A DNA stretch of 64,000 nt, taken from contig USLU01000005.1 in the NCBI GenBank assembly GCA_900555635.1, positions 62,001 through 126,000 on the forward strand. Direction: 5' to 3'. Below are positions 11,201 to 18,940 of this stretch, one piece after another. The notes below the pieces were generated by a model, which had not been told where the DNA came from, did not search any database, and saw only the letters and a list, made by a program, of their open reading frames with translations. The position numbers and the translations under genes are program-made. Numbering within the stretch: the stretch's first letter is position 1; each line of letters opens with the position of its first letter. Source of the DNA: an uncultured Bacteroides sp. (lineage in GTDB: Bacteria; Bacteroidota; Bacteroidia; Bacteroidales; Bacteroidaceae).

Positions 11201-12105
11201 ATGTAAAAGCCGTTCCATTCGACTTAATAATAGATATGCACTCTATTAACCAGATTGATAAGTTCCACTACCTGCCTCGTGGCGAAGCCGGAAACGGCAC
11301 TATTCTGAAAGGTACCGTAAGCTACAGTATGGACAAAGAAAACTGGACAGAAGCCGGTTCCTTTGAATGGAAGCGCGATAATGAGACCAAAGTATTCTCA
11401 TTCCCGCAGACTCCTACTGCCCGTTACATCAAGATGAGTGTTAGTGAAGCTGTAGGTAACTATGGTTCGGGAACAGAATTATATGTCTTCAAAGTACCGG
11501 GAACCGAAAGTTATTTACCGGGTGATATCAACAACGATAAATTCATTGACGAGAACGACCTTACCTCCTACACCAACTATACCGGATTACGCCAAGGCGA
11601 TGCCGACTTTGAAGGTTATGTCAGCAATGGCGACTTGAACCGTAACGGCTTGATCGATGCTTACGACATCTCTGTAGTAGCTACCCAACTCGACGGCGGT
11701 GCTGATGGCATTAGAGGTGAGAAGGTTGCAGGAAGTATCAGCATCAGTACTTCAAAACGCGCTTATGCCAAAGACGAAGTAGTAGAAGTAATAGTAAAAG
11801 GCAAAGGCTTGCATCAAGTAAATGCTCTCAGTTTTGCTCTACCGTACAACCCTGCTGATTATGAATTCGTAGCTGTACAACCGGTAGGCATGAAGGAAAT
11901 GGAAAATCTGACGAACGACCGCCTGCATACCAATGGTGTGAAAGCCCTCTATCCTACCTTCGTTAATATCGGAGAGAAAGAAGCCCTTGAAGGTGACAAT
12001 GATCTGTTCATTCTTAAGTTAAAAGCTCGCAAGAACGTTACTTTCAATCTGAAGCCTATTGACGGATTCTTGGTAGATAAACTGCTGAATGTAGAGAAGT
12101 TCTAA
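8248..12105 (+). CDS. GH31 glycoside hydrolase, multidomain, probable alpha-N-acetylgalactosaminidase type
   Basis: A 1285-residue exported protein with a signal peptide ending near ATQA. Order of parts: N-terminal beta-sandwich, GH31 barrel, proximal and distal C-terminal sandwiches, FnIII-like domain (~867-951), F5/8C-like domain (~951-1084), dockerin-like calcium loops (GDINNDKFIDENDL and GDLNRNGLIDAYDI, ~1088-1150), and a cohesin-like beta domain (~1160-1285). Catalytic residues by motif are Asp426 (LKTDVAW, nucleophile) and Asp478 (WSGDQ, acid/base), 52 apart. The domain suite and an expanded loop after the first barrel strands resemble GH31 enzymes that release GalNAc from Ser/Thr, described from Bacteroides and Enterococcus. 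Pairing with the M60 peptidase supports O-glycoprotein breakdown. A plain alpha-glucosidase is the main alternative. Confidence 0.88.
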   Translation: MSNLLSNFGRWKAMPIAFILLASSPYATQAATLGPSSSVIAQQNLQIVGVMKINPTTVEVLFSNQQRMTLDFYGENIFRMFQDNNGGILRDPEAKPEAKILVSQPRKSVSQVDVKEDAGTVSITTGKIKVLFDKNTALMKIINLETGATVVEQAEPALFEKERVTLKLKENPQEYFYGGGVQNGRFSHKGKTIAIENQNSWTDGGVASPNPYYWSTNGYGIMWHTFKRGTYDFGREEKNIVKLFHQTDYLDAFVMVNDGAVPLLNDFYQLTGNPVLIPKFGFYQGHLNAYNRDYWKEDENGILFEDGKRYKESQKDNGGIKESLNGEKNNYQFSARAVIDRYKNHDMPLGWLLPNDGYGAGYGQTETIDGNIQNLKDLTDYAHKNGVEIGLWTQSDLHPKAGISALLQRDIVKEVRDAGVRVLKTDVAWVGAGYSFGLNGITDVAHIMPYYGNDARPFIISLDGWAGTQRYAGIWSGDQTGGTWEYIRFHIPTYIGSGLSGNPNICSDMDGIFGGKNLVINARDFQWKTFTPMQLNMDGWGSNEKYPHALGEPATSINRWYLKMKSEIMPYAYSIAKESVDGLPMIRAMFLEYPNPYTLGKATQYQFLYGPYFLVAPIYQATKADEQGNDIRNGIYLPAGEWVDYFSGEIYQGDRIINNYASPLWKLPVFVKNGAIIPMTSPNNNVKETVKNLRIYELYPYGQSTFTEYDDDGTTEEYRAGKGVSTRIESSVGTKGDVTVTIHPAQGDFKGFAKEKVTEFRINVTEKPKKLAATIGKNKIKLTEVATMDEFLQKENVYFYDAKPNLNKFATKGSEFEKVVITKNPQLLVKLAAADITANETSLKIDGFVFAPADTYKVSTGALTAPKAQITDDNTASYTLKPTWDKVDNADYYEIEFNGMNYSTIKDTELLFDGLNVETAYDFKIRAVNKDGYSDWSAFSATTKKDPLEFAIHGLSGETSVENQGRSLRKLFDFEEGELWHTKYNVKAVPFDLIIDMHSINQIDKFHYLPRGEAGNGTILKGTVSYSMDKENWTEAGSFEWKRDNETKVFSFPQTPTARYIKMSVSEAVGNYGSGTELYVFKVPGTESYLPGDINNDKFIDENDLTSYTNYTGLRQGDADFEGYVSNGDLNRNGLIDAYDISVVATQLDGGADGIRGEKVAGSISISTSKRAYAKDEVVEVIVKGKGLHQVNALSFALPYNPADYEFVAVQPVGMKEMENLTNDRLHTNGVKALYPTFVNIGEKEALEGDNDLFILKLKARKNVTFNLKPIDGFLVDKLLNVEKF

Positions 12106-12124
12106 AGAGACTCACTCCAATATA

Positions 12125-12160
12125 AAAAAATCACTCTGACAAGAATCAGAGTGATTTTTT
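12125..12160. terminator. Bidirectional rho-independent terminator
   Basis: A 15-base perfect stem (AAAAAATCACTCTGA against its complement) with a 6-base loop lies between the convergent GH31 gene and the RsmI-like gene. The A-run on one side and the T-run on the other let it serve both strands. Confidence 0.9.
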
Positions 12161-12198
12161 TATATATGCTGTTTTATTTCAGATAACTTTTGCAACTC

Positions 12199-12903
12199 CT
12201 ATTTGTACAGTAGAAATATACAAGGAATCTTCGAAAGTTCGGGCACCTTGCCCCGCCATTCCTTTACAGTCTTTGTTTTGATATATTCTCCCTCACAAGT
12301 AATATTAGCCGCAATACATAATTTGGTTTGCGGACGGCAATTTTGTAAAATATCATCCACCATCTTATTATTACGATAAGGAGTTTCTATGAAAAGCTGC
12401 GTTTGTTGCTCGGCGTATACACGTTGTTCCAACGTTTTTATTTTCTTAGCCCGCTCTCCCGGTTCTATAGGAAGATACCCATGAAAAGCAAAACTCTGAC
12501 CATTAAAACCAGATCCCATCACCGACATTATAATAGAAGAGGGTCCCACCAATGGAACCACCTTCAAATTTTTCTGCTGCGCTATTGCCACTACATCTGC
12601 TCCCGGATCTGCTACTGCCGGACAACCTGCTTCTGAAATTACTCCCATAGAATTACCTTCAATAAGTGGTTTTAAATAACCGGAGATATCTTCGGGAGAT
12701 GTATGTTTGTTTAATGGATAGAATGTTAACGCATCGATATCTATCTCTCTGTCTACTTTCTTCAGAAAGCGACGCGCTGAACGCACATCCTCCACTATAA
12801 AATGACGAATACCCAATATTACCTCCTTATTATAAGAAGGCAACACCGATTCAATAGATGTATCACCCAACGTGACAGGTAACAGATAAAGCGCTATTTC
12901 CAT
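12199..12903 (-). CDS. SAM-dependent methyltransferase of the tetrapyrrole-methylase/RsmI fold
   Basis: A 234-residue protein with the RsmI-like signature MGVISEAGCPAVADPGADVV near residues 88-107 and a second block LVGPSSIIMSVMGSGFNGQ. These correspond to the SAM-binding and active-site loops of the 16S rRNA C1402 2'-O-methyltransferase family. It is shorter than the usual ~280 residues and its N-terminus diverges, which is common for the Bacteroidetes paralogue. Ribosomal RNA is therefore a plausible but unproven substrate. It is encoded just downstream of fabI on the same strand (38-bp gap) and ends toward the shared terminator at 12125-12160. Confidence 0.8.
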   Translation of the reverse strand: MEIALYLLPVTLGDTSIESVLPSYNKEVILGIRHFIVEDVRSARRFLKKVDREIDIDALTFYPLNKHTSPEDISGYLKPLIEGNSMGVISEAGCPAVADPGADVVAIAQQKNLKVVPLVGPSSIIMSVMGSGFNGQSFAFHGYLPIEPGERAKKIKTLEQRVYAEQQTQLFIETPYRNNKMVDDILQNCRPQTKLCIAANITCEGEYIKTKTVKEWRGKVPELSKIPCIFLLYK

Positions 12904-12917
12904 AATAAAACAAAAAG

Positions 12918-12938
12918 TAGTTATTAGTTATAACTATT
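12918..12938. repeat. Short heptad array in the fabI/RsmI-like gap
   Basis: Two copies of TAGTTAT are followed by the complementary AACTATT. This is the smallest member of the 7-bp repeat family described in the findings. It occupies most of the 38-bp gap between the two genes. Confidence 0.6.
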
Positions 12939-12941
12939 TTC

Positions 12942-13799
12942 CTATCCGTAGATAATGTTTCCGTTTTCGTCTTTGTATTCGTCAAGACCTTTTTCGTAAG
13001 TAGCCATGGCACGAAGACTCATTCCGACGCTAGAGAATCCACCGTCGTGGAAAAGGTTCTGCATGGTAACCTTGCGAGTAAGATCAGAAAACATCACAAT
13101 ACAGTAGTCAGCACACTCATCGGCAGACGCATTTCCCAGAGGAGACATACGGTTGGCAAAGTCGAACAGCTTATCCATACCTTTCACACCGGAACCGGCA
13201 GTAGTGAATGTCGGAGACTGAGAAATCGTATTGATACGCACGCCATGCTCACGACCATAGATGTAACCGAAACTGCGGGCAATAGACTCCAGCAGTGCTT
13301 TAGCATCAGCCATATCATTATATCCGTAGAATGTGCGCTGCGCAGCTACATAGCTCAAAGCCAAAATAGAACCGTTCTCAGAAATAGCATTCAGCTTCTT
13401 GGCAGCCTGAATCATTTTATGAAAAGAAACGGCCGATACATCCAATGTTGTATTCAGCATGTTATAATCCAAATCATCATACGTACGTTTCTTTCTAACA
13501 TTAGGAGACATTCCGATGGAATGGAGTACAAAGTCAATCTGACCACCCAGAACTTCCATAGAACGTTTGAATACGTTCTCCAAGTCTTCTACATTGGTAG
13601 CATCTGCAGGAATCACTTCGCAATGCAATTTCTCCGATAAAGCGGAGACTTCGCCCATGCGGACTGCCACCGGAGTATTGGTCAAGGTGATCATTGCACC
13701 TTCTTCTACTGCTTTTTCTGCTACTTTCCAGGCAATGGACTGCTCATTCAGAGCACCGAAAATAATGCCTCTTTTTCCTTTCAACAAATTATAACTCAT
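12942..13799 (-). CDS. fabI: Enoyl-[acyl-carrier-protein] reductase (NADH), FabI
   Basis: A 285-residue short-chain dehydrogenase family protein that carries out the last reduction of each fatty-acid elongation round. Diagnostic features are the FabI-type N-terminal nucleotide-binding segment GIIFGALNEQSIAW (FabI has GxxxxxSIAxG instead of the classical SDR GxxxGxG) and the catalytic pair Tyr160-x6-Lys167 within YGYNDMADAKA, with the second FabI tyrosine at Tyr150. Length matches FabI from Bacteroidetes (slightly longer than the 262-residue E. coli enzyme). A -7 promoter element lies at 13856-13863. The downstream RsmI-like gene may be co-transcribed. Confidence 0.96.
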   Translation of the reverse strand: MSYNLLKGKRGIIFGALNEQSIAWKVAEKAVEEGAMITLTNTPVAVRMGEVSALSEKLHCEVIPADATNVEDLENVFKRSMEVLGGQIDFVLHSIGMSPNVRKKRTYDDLDYNMLNTTLDVSAVSFHKMIQAAKKLNAISENGSILALSYVAAQRTFYGYNDMADAKALLESIARSFGYIYGREHGVRINTISQSPTFTTAGSGVKGMDKLFDFANRMSPLGNASADECADYCIVMFSDLTRKVTMQNLFHDGGFSSVGMSLRAMATYEKGLDEYKDENGNIIYG

Positions 13800-13855
13800 A
13801 CCTATATTTAATTAAGATTTAATAAGGGAATTCCTTATTAACAAATTTAAAGCCG

Positions 13856-13863
13856 CAAAGATA
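13856..13863 (-). promoter_or_regulatory. Bacteroides-type -7 element for fabI
   Basis: On the minus strand the sequence reads TATCTTTG, matching TAnnTTTG. It sits about 57 bases before the fabI start codon. I found no TTTG box at the expected distance upstream. Confidence 0.6.
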
Positions 13864-13926
13864 CGAAGTTTCTGCATAAAAATCCTGAAAGTGTGCAAAG
13901 AAAAGGCTTAAATGCCACAAATATCC

Positions 13927-13934
13927 TATCTTTG
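13927..13934 (+). promoter_or_regulatory. Bacteroides-type -7 element for the HAD phosphatase gene
   Basis: TATCTTTG matches TAnnTTTG and ends 24 bases before the ATG at 13959, leaving a short A-rich leader. The -33 box is not recognisable. Confidence 0.6.
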
Positions 13935-13958
13935 CACTAATTATAAGATTAAAAAACA

Positions 13959-14612
13959 ATGAAAAAGCTGATTATATTCGACCTTGACGGAACTTTACTG
14001 AACACTATTGCCGATTTGGCTCAAAGCACTAACCATGCCTTACAGACTCTTGGCTATCCTATCCACGAAGAGTCAGCTTACAACTTCATGGTAGGCAATG
14101 GTATCAATAAACTTTTTGAACGTGCACTTCCCGAAGGTGAAAAAACAGAGGAAAACGTATTGCGTGTACGCCAGGAATTTGTCCCTTATTACAATGAGCA
14201 CAATGCAGACAAAAGCCGCCCTTACCCCGGCATTCCCCAACTTCTCGAAGAAATGCAAGAAAAAGGGATACAGCTTGCCGTCGCTTCGAACAAATATCAA
14301 TCAGCTACCGTAAAACTGATTGCTCACTACTTCCCCACCATTCCTTTCATTGCCGTATTTGGCCAGCGCGAAGGCATTCCTGTAAAACCCGATCCTATCA
14401 TCGTACACGATATTCTGGAAATAGCCCAAGTTGCCCCAAAAGACGTTCTCTATGTAGGAGATTCCGGCGTAGATATGCAGACAGCCGCCAATGCCGGAGT
14501 AACTGCTTGTGGAGTAACTTGGGGATTTCGTCCGCGCACCGAACTGGAAGCGTTTCACCCCGCACACATTGTGGACGAAGCACACTTCATTTCAACAATT
14601 GCCACCCAATAA
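13959..14612 (+). CDS. HAD-family hydrolase, phosphoglycolate phosphatase-like
   Basis: A 217-residue HAD superfamily I phosphatase. Motif I is FDLDGTLLNT near residues 7-16 (nucleophile Asp8, acid/base Asp10), motif II VASNKYQS near 110 with Ser as phosphate ligand, motif III Lys in VKPDP, and motif IV VGDSGVDMQTA. The helical cap between motif I and II is of the C1 type seen in phosphoglycolate phosphatase (Gph) and pyrophosphatase-like enzymes. Substrate cannot be set from sequence alone. It is monocistronic by position: the gene upstream is divergent and a 268-bp gap with its own promoter follows. Confidence 0.85.
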   Translation: MKKLIIFDLDGTLLNTIADLAQSTNHALQTLGYPIHEESAYNFMVGNGINKLFERALPEGEKTEENVLRVRQEFVPYYNEHNADKSRPYPGIPQLLEEMQEKGIQLAVASNKYQSATVKLIAHYFPTIPFIAVFGQREGIPVKPDPIIVHDILEIAQVAPKDVLYVGDSGVDMQTAANAGVTACGVTWGFRPRTELEAFHPAHIVDEAHFISTIATQ

Positions 14613-14786
14613 GCCAGAAAATCTTCTTTTATTCCGGGAGTTTACTTTCATCAAAGTCTTCTCCCTATTTTCCAACTTACAAAGTGTGTTTTTCTATTTT
14701 CGTGTGCGAAAACAATCAATTTTGTGCACGATAACGACCATTTTTGTCTAAAATCGTCCTTTTTACTAAATATTATGCTTTTCGAA

Positions 14787-14817
14787 TTTGATTAATTAAT
14801 AAAAGGTCTTATTTTTG
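14787..14817 (+). promoter_or_regulatory. Promoter of the EIIC/kduI genes
   Basis: A TTTG box at 14787-14790 and TATTTTTG at 14810-14817 are separated by 19 bases, matching the Bacteroides sigma-ABfr layout. The preceding 130 bases hold imperfect inverted and direct repeats (for instance CGTGTGCGAAAA facing TTTTGTGCACG near 14700-14730), which may be an operator for a substrate-responsive regulator. That last point is speculative. Confidence 0.7.
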
Positions 14818-14880
14818 ACCCCGATTTACAATTCATACTATCGTAAAACATAATCAATTACCAAATTAAATCACAAGAGA

Positions 14881-16284
14881 ATGGAACAAGTTTTCAGTTA
14901 TATCATCGGCTTAGGAGCAGCAGTGATGATGCCTATAATCTTTACAATTCTGGGCGTATGTATCGGTATCAAACTTAGCAAAGCATTAAAAAGCGGTCTG
15001 CTAGTAGGAGTCGGTTTTGTGGGATTATCAGTTGTCACTGCATTGTTAACCAGTAGTCTGGGTCCTGCCTTAGGACAAGTTGTTGAAATATACGGTCTCC
15101 AATTGAAGGTATTCGATATGGGATGGCCTGCTGCGGCGGCTGTAGCCTATAATACTTCGGTAGGTGCTTTCATTATCCCAGTATGTTTGGGTGTTAACCT
15201 CTTAATGTTATTAACGAAAACCACTCGTACAGTAAATATAGACCTTTGGAACTACTGGCATTTTGCATTTATCGGTGCGGTCGTTTATTTTGCCAGTGAC
15301 AATATCTGGTGGGGATTTTTTGCTGCCATTATATGCTATATTATCACCTTGGTTATGGCGGATTTTACAGCCGAGAAGTTCCAAGGTTTCTATGATAAAA
15401 TGGAAGGTATTTCTATTCCACAGCCATTCTGCGCAGGTTTTGTACCTTTTGCTATTGTCATTAATAAGATATTAGATAAAATCCCCGGATTCGATAAGTT
15501 GAACATAGATGCCGAAGGCATGAAGAAGAAATTCGGTTTGCTGGGTGAGCCTCTGTTTCTGGGTATTCTGGTAGGTTGCGGTATCGGAGCATTGTCTTGC
15601 AAGAACGGTCAAGAGTTGGTAGAAAAAATACCTTATATATTAGGACTGGGTATTAAGATGGGTGCTGTAATGGAATTGATTCCACGTATCACAGCTTTGT
15701 TTATTGAAGGTTTGAAACCGATTTCTGATGCAACCCGTGAAATGATAGCTAAGAAGTTCAAAGGTGCTGTAGGGCTGAATATCGGCATGAGTCCGGCACT
15801 GGTAATCGGTCATCCTGCAACGTTGGTTGTATCTCTGTTATTGATTCCTGTTGCCATCTTATTGGCAGTTGTTCTGCCGGGAAACCAATTCTTACCCTTA
15901 GCTTCATTAGCAGGTATGTTCTACCTGTTCCCGTTAGTATTGCCTATCACAAAAGGTAATGTTGTGAAAACGTTCATCATCGGATTAGTAATATTGACTA
16001 TCGGACTATATTTCGTTACTGATCTGGCACCTTATTTCACCAAAGCCGCCCACGATGTATATGCAAAGACACAAGATGCTGCCGTAAACATCCCTGCCGG
16101 ATTTGAAGGTGGTTCACTCGACTTTGCATCCAGTCCATTTGCCTGGGTTATCTTCCACCTGACTTATTCCTTTAAATATATCGGTTCTGCCGTACTGGTG
16201 CTCTGCACACTATTCCTGATGATTCTGAACCGTCGTGCCATCATTAAAATGCAGAAAGCAGCCAAAGAAACAGTAAACAATTAA
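14881..16284 (+). CDS. PTS galactitol-type EIIC membrane permease (orphan)
   Basis: A 467-residue polytopic membrane protein with about ten to twelve hydrophobic segments, resembling the galactitol/GatC type of EIIC. Typical glycine-rich transport segments are seen, such as GVGFVGLSVVTALL near residue 42 and KGAVGLNIGMSPALVIGHP near 295. No EIIA, EIIB, EI or HPr gene is adjacent. Bacteroides generally lack a sugar PTS, so this protein probably works as a carrier without phosphorylation (inference). The next gene, 26 bases downstream, is an exported KduI, and then a hexuronate-type MFS carrier. This suggests uptake of uronate-derived compounds rather than galactitol. Confidence 0.82.
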   Translation: MEQVFSYIIGLGAAVMMPIIFTILGVCIGIKLSKALKSGLLVGVGFVGLSVVTALLTSSLGPALGQVVEIYGLQLKVFDMGWPAAAAVAYNTSVGAFIIPVCLGVNLLMLLTKTTRTVNIDLWNYWHFAFIGAVVYFASDNIWWGFFAAIICYIITLVMADFTAEKFQGFYDKMEGISIPQPFCAGFVPFAIVINKILDKIPGFDKLNIDAEGMKKKFGLLGEPLFLGILVGCGIGALSCKNGQELVEKIPYILGLGIKMGAVMELIPRITALFIEGLKPISDATREMIAKKFKGAVGLNIGMSPALVIGHPATLVVSLLLIPVAILLAVVLPGNQFLPLASLAGMFYLFPLVLPITKGNVVKTFIIGLVILTIGLYFVTDLAPYFTKAAHDVYAKTQDAAVNIPAGFEGGSLDFASSPFAWVIFHLTYSFKYIGSAVLVLCTLFLMILNRRAIIKMQKAAKETVNN

Positions 16285-16310
16285 AAATAACCAAATAAAA
16301 AAGAAACATC

Positions 16311-17231
16311 ATGAAGAAATTCGCAATTGCACTGATGTTGGGTGTTGCCGCTATATCGGCTTCCGCTCAAGTAAATTACAAAATGCAGGTTGCTTGCAAC
16401 CCGCAGGACGTTAAAACGTACGACACAAATCGTCTGCGTAGCAGTTTCCTGATGGAGAAAGTAATGGCTCCGGACGAAATCAATGTAACTTATTCCATGT
16501 ATGACCGCCTCATCTTTGGTGGTGCAGTACCCGTAACCAAAGAATTGGTTCTCGAAACTATCGATCCGCTGAAAGCTTCTTATTTCTTGGAAAGAAGAGA
16601 ATTAGGTGTTATCAATATCGGTGGCGAAGGTATCGTTACTGTAGATGGCAAAGAATACACACTGAACTTTAAAGATGCTTTATACGTAGGCAGAGGTAAC
16701 AAAAAAGTAACTTTCAAAAGCAAAGATGCAGCAAAACCTGCAAAATTCTACATCAACTCAGCTACAGCTCATAAAGCATATAAGACTCAGCTGATTACTA
16801 TCGATGGTCGCAAGGGTTCTTTGAAAGCCAACTCTTTCCCTGCCGGTAAGATGGAAGAAAGTAATGACCGCGTAATCAACCAGTTGATTGTAAACAATGT
16901 ACTGGAAGAAGGTCCTTGCCAATTACAGATGGGTCTGACTGAATTGAAACCGGGTAGTGTTTGGAATACTATGCCTGCTCATACACACAGCCGCCGCGTT
17001 GAAGCTTACTTCTACTTTAATGTACCGCAGGATAATGCTATCTGCCACTTCATGGGCGAACCCCAGGAAGAACGTATCGTATGGATGCAAAACGAACAAG
17101 CTATCATGTCACCCGAATGGTCAATTCATGCCGCAGCAGGAACCAGCAACTATATGTTTATCTGGGGTATGGCAGGTGAAAACCTCGATTATGGGGATAT
17201 GGACAAACTGAAATACACAGAGATGCGATAA
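16311..17231 (+). CDS. kduI: 5-dehydro-4-deoxy-D-glucuronate isomerase (KduI), with signal peptide
   Basis: A 306-residue cupin-fold isomerase that converts the unsaturated-uronate product 5-keto-4-deoxyuronate to 2,5-diketo-3-deoxygluconate. The expected zinc ligands are visible: two histidines and a glutamate in PAHTHSRRVEAYFYF, and a later histidine in EWSIHAAAGTSNY. The core equals the usual ~280-residue KduI, but here it is preceded by a cleavable-looking signal, MKKFAIALMLGVAAISASAQ, pointing to the periplasm. Substrate arises from lyase action on pectin or glycosaminoglycans. It is the second gene after the EIIC and is followed by a strong terminator at 17244-17281. Confidence 0.93.
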   Translation: MKKFAIALMLGVAAISASAQVNYKMQVACNPQDVKTYDTNRLRSSFLMEKVMAPDEINVTYSMYDRLIFGGAVPVTKELVLETIDPLKASYFLERRELGVINIGGEGIVTVDGKEYTLNFKDALYVGRGNKKVTFKSKDAAKPAKFYINSATAHKAYKTQLITIDGRKGSLKANSFPAGKMEESNDRVINQLIVNNVLEEGPCQLQMGLTELKPGSVWNTMPAHTHSRRVEAYFYFNVPQDNAICHFMGEPQEERIVWMQNEQAIMSPEWSIHAAAGTSNYMFIWGMAGENLDYGDMDKLKYTEMR

Positions 17232-17243
17232 CCTCCATTTGAA

Positions 17244-17281
17244 ATGAGGATGTGTCAAAAGTACTTTTGACACATCCTCAT
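17244..17281 (+). terminator. Perfect-stem terminator after kduI
   Basis: A 38-bp perfect palindrome whose arms begin ATGAGGATGTGTC and meet at GTAC is followed by TTTTTT. It separates kduI from the MFS gene, which has its own -7 element. Confidence 0.92.
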
Positions 17282-17339
17282 TTTTTACTTTCTACATCAT
17301 TTCTATCCCATATTATACCTCAATCAAGACACAAAACTG

Positions 17340-17347
17340 TATTTTTG
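17340..17347 (+). promoter_or_regulatory. -7 element for the MFS transporter gene
   Basis: TATTTTTG matches TAnnTTTG, 24 bases before the ATG at 17372. No TTTG box is found at the expected 19-20 bases upstream. Confidence 0.6.
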
Positions 17348-17371
17348 CAATCAAATAATTAATCTATTATT

Positions 17372-18838
17372 ATGAATACATCCAAAAACACAAAAGACAA
17401 AATGACCAATTACCGTTGGACAATATGTGCTATGCTATTTTTTGCGACAACAGTCAATTACCTCGACCGTCAGGTTCTTTCTCTTACCTGGAAAGATTTC
17501 ATCGCTCCTGAATTTCACTGGACAGATGCTGATTATGGAGATATAACAGCCATATTTTCTATTGTATATGCCATCTCTAACCTCTTTGCCGGACGTTTCA
17601 TCGACTGGATGGGTACCCGAAAAGGCTATATCTGGGCAATTGGTGTTTGGTCATTAGGTGCTTGTTTGCATGCATTATGCGGTTGGGCTACCGAGCACGT
17701 AGTTGGCATTCACGATGCTGCCGAAATGATTTCCGCCACAGGTGCTGTAGCTTCCACAATTGCTATAACCAGTGTATACTTCTTTATTGCTGCCCGCGTT
17801 ATATTAAGTATAGGTGAAGCTGGTAACTTCCCTGCTGCTATTAAAGTAACTGCCGAATACTTCCCGAAAAAAGACCGTGCATTCTCCACCTCCATATTCA
17901 ATGCAGGCGCTACCGTAGGAGCTTTGGTAGCTCCGGTAACTATACCTTCGTTAGCCCGATACTTCCAAGGTTTGGGCATTGGTAATGGTTGGGAAATGGC
18001 TTTTATCGTGATCGGTGCATTGGGATTCATTTGGATGGGCATGTGGTTGTTTATGTATAAAAAGCCACACGACAATCCAAAAGTCAACGCAGTAGAACTA
18101 GCTTATATCGAACAAGACAAACAAGCCGAACAAGATTTGCAACCGACATCGAGCAAAGAAGAAAAGAAGCTCTCTTTCCTACAATGTTTAAAGTATCGCC
18201 AGGCATGGGCATTTGCTCTCGGTAAATTCACGACCGACGGTGTATGGTGGTTCTTTCTTTTCTGGACACCTGCCTACATCTCTGATGTCTACGGTTTCTC
18301 TTCAGATAGTAGTACAGCACAAATATTGATATTTGTACTCTATGCTATCACGATGCTGTCTATCTATGGTGGTAAATTGCCAACAATTATCATAAACAAA
18401 ACAGGCTTGAATCCTTATGCAGCCCGTATGCGTGCTATGTTTATCTTCGCTCTTTTCCCGCTACTTGCCCTGTTTGCACAACCGCTAGGTTCTTATTCAT
18501 ACTGGTTCCCCATTATAATTATCGGTATTGCCGGAGCTGCTCACCAATCCTGGTCTGCCAATATCTATTCTGTAGTGGGTGATATGTTCCCCAAAAGTGC
18601 GGTAGCTACTATCATTGGTTTTGGAGGTATGGCAGGAGGTGTCGGTGCATTCATTATCAACAAAAGCTCCGGTATGCTGTTTACTTATGCAGATGAAACA
18701 CAGATGACTTTCATGGGATTCCAAGGTAAACCGGCAGGCTATTTCATTATCTTCTGCATATGCGCAGTATCTTACTTGATTGGCTGGTTTATCATAAAAG
18801 CATTAGTTCCTAAATACAAACCTATTGTAGTGGATTAA
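17372..18838 (+). CDS. MFS transporter, hexuronate (ExuT-like) family
   Basis: A 488-residue major facilitator superfamily protein of the anion:cation symporter group. The first membrane segment carries the family motif NYLDRQVLS (residues about 29-37), and the loop between segments 2 and 3 carries GRFIDWMGTRKGYIW, a variant of the MFS signature D-R/K-x-G-R/K. About twelve hydrophobic stretches are present with a charged central loop near residues 245-270. The context (KduI and EIIC upstream) fits import of hexuronates or related ketouronates across the inner membrane. An alternative start is the ATG at residue 11. Exact substrate is unknown. Confidence 0.88.
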   Translation: MNTSKNTKDKMTNYRWTICAMLFFATTVNYLDRQVLSLTWKDFIAPEFHWTDADYGDITAIFSIVYAISNLFAGRFIDWMGTRKGYIWAIGVWSLGACLHALCGWATEHVVGIHDAAEMISATGAVASTIAITSVYFFIAARVILSIGEAGNFPAAIKVTAEYFPKKDRAFSTSIFNAGATVGALVAPVTIPSLARYFQGLGIGNGWEMAFIVIGALGFIWMGMWLFMYKKPHDNPKVNAVELAYIEQDKQAEQDLQPTSSKEEKKLSFLQCLKYRQAWAFALGKFTTDGVWWFFLFWTPAYISDVYGFSSDSSTAQILIFVLYAITMLSIYGGKLPTIIINKTGLNPYAARMRAMFIFALFPLLALFAQPLGSYSYWFPIIIIGIAGAAHQSWSANIYSVVGDMFPKSAVATIIGFGGMAGGVGAFIINKSSGMLFTYADETQMTFMGFQGKPAGYFIIFCICAVSYLIGWFIIKALVPKYKPIVVD

Positions 18839-18849
18839 TTTCAAGATAC

Positions 18850-18883
18850 AAAAAAAGCTCTTTCTCACGAAAAAGCTTTTTTT
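18850..18883 (+). terminator. Terminator after the MFS transporter gene
   Basis: AAAAAAAGCT at 18850-18859 pairs with AGCTTTTTTT at 18874-18883, and further Ts follow. Loop bases can pair partly. It lies 11 bases after the stop codon. Confidence 0.8.
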
Positions 18884-18940
18884 TGTCTTCCCACCAATTC
18901 TAAGCAAAGATCAAGGGAAAGAAGACACAATTTAAGATGA

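Noticed and set aside
13047..13640. A 197-codon open frame on the plus strand
   Set aside because: It is antisense to fabI, whose motifs are complete.
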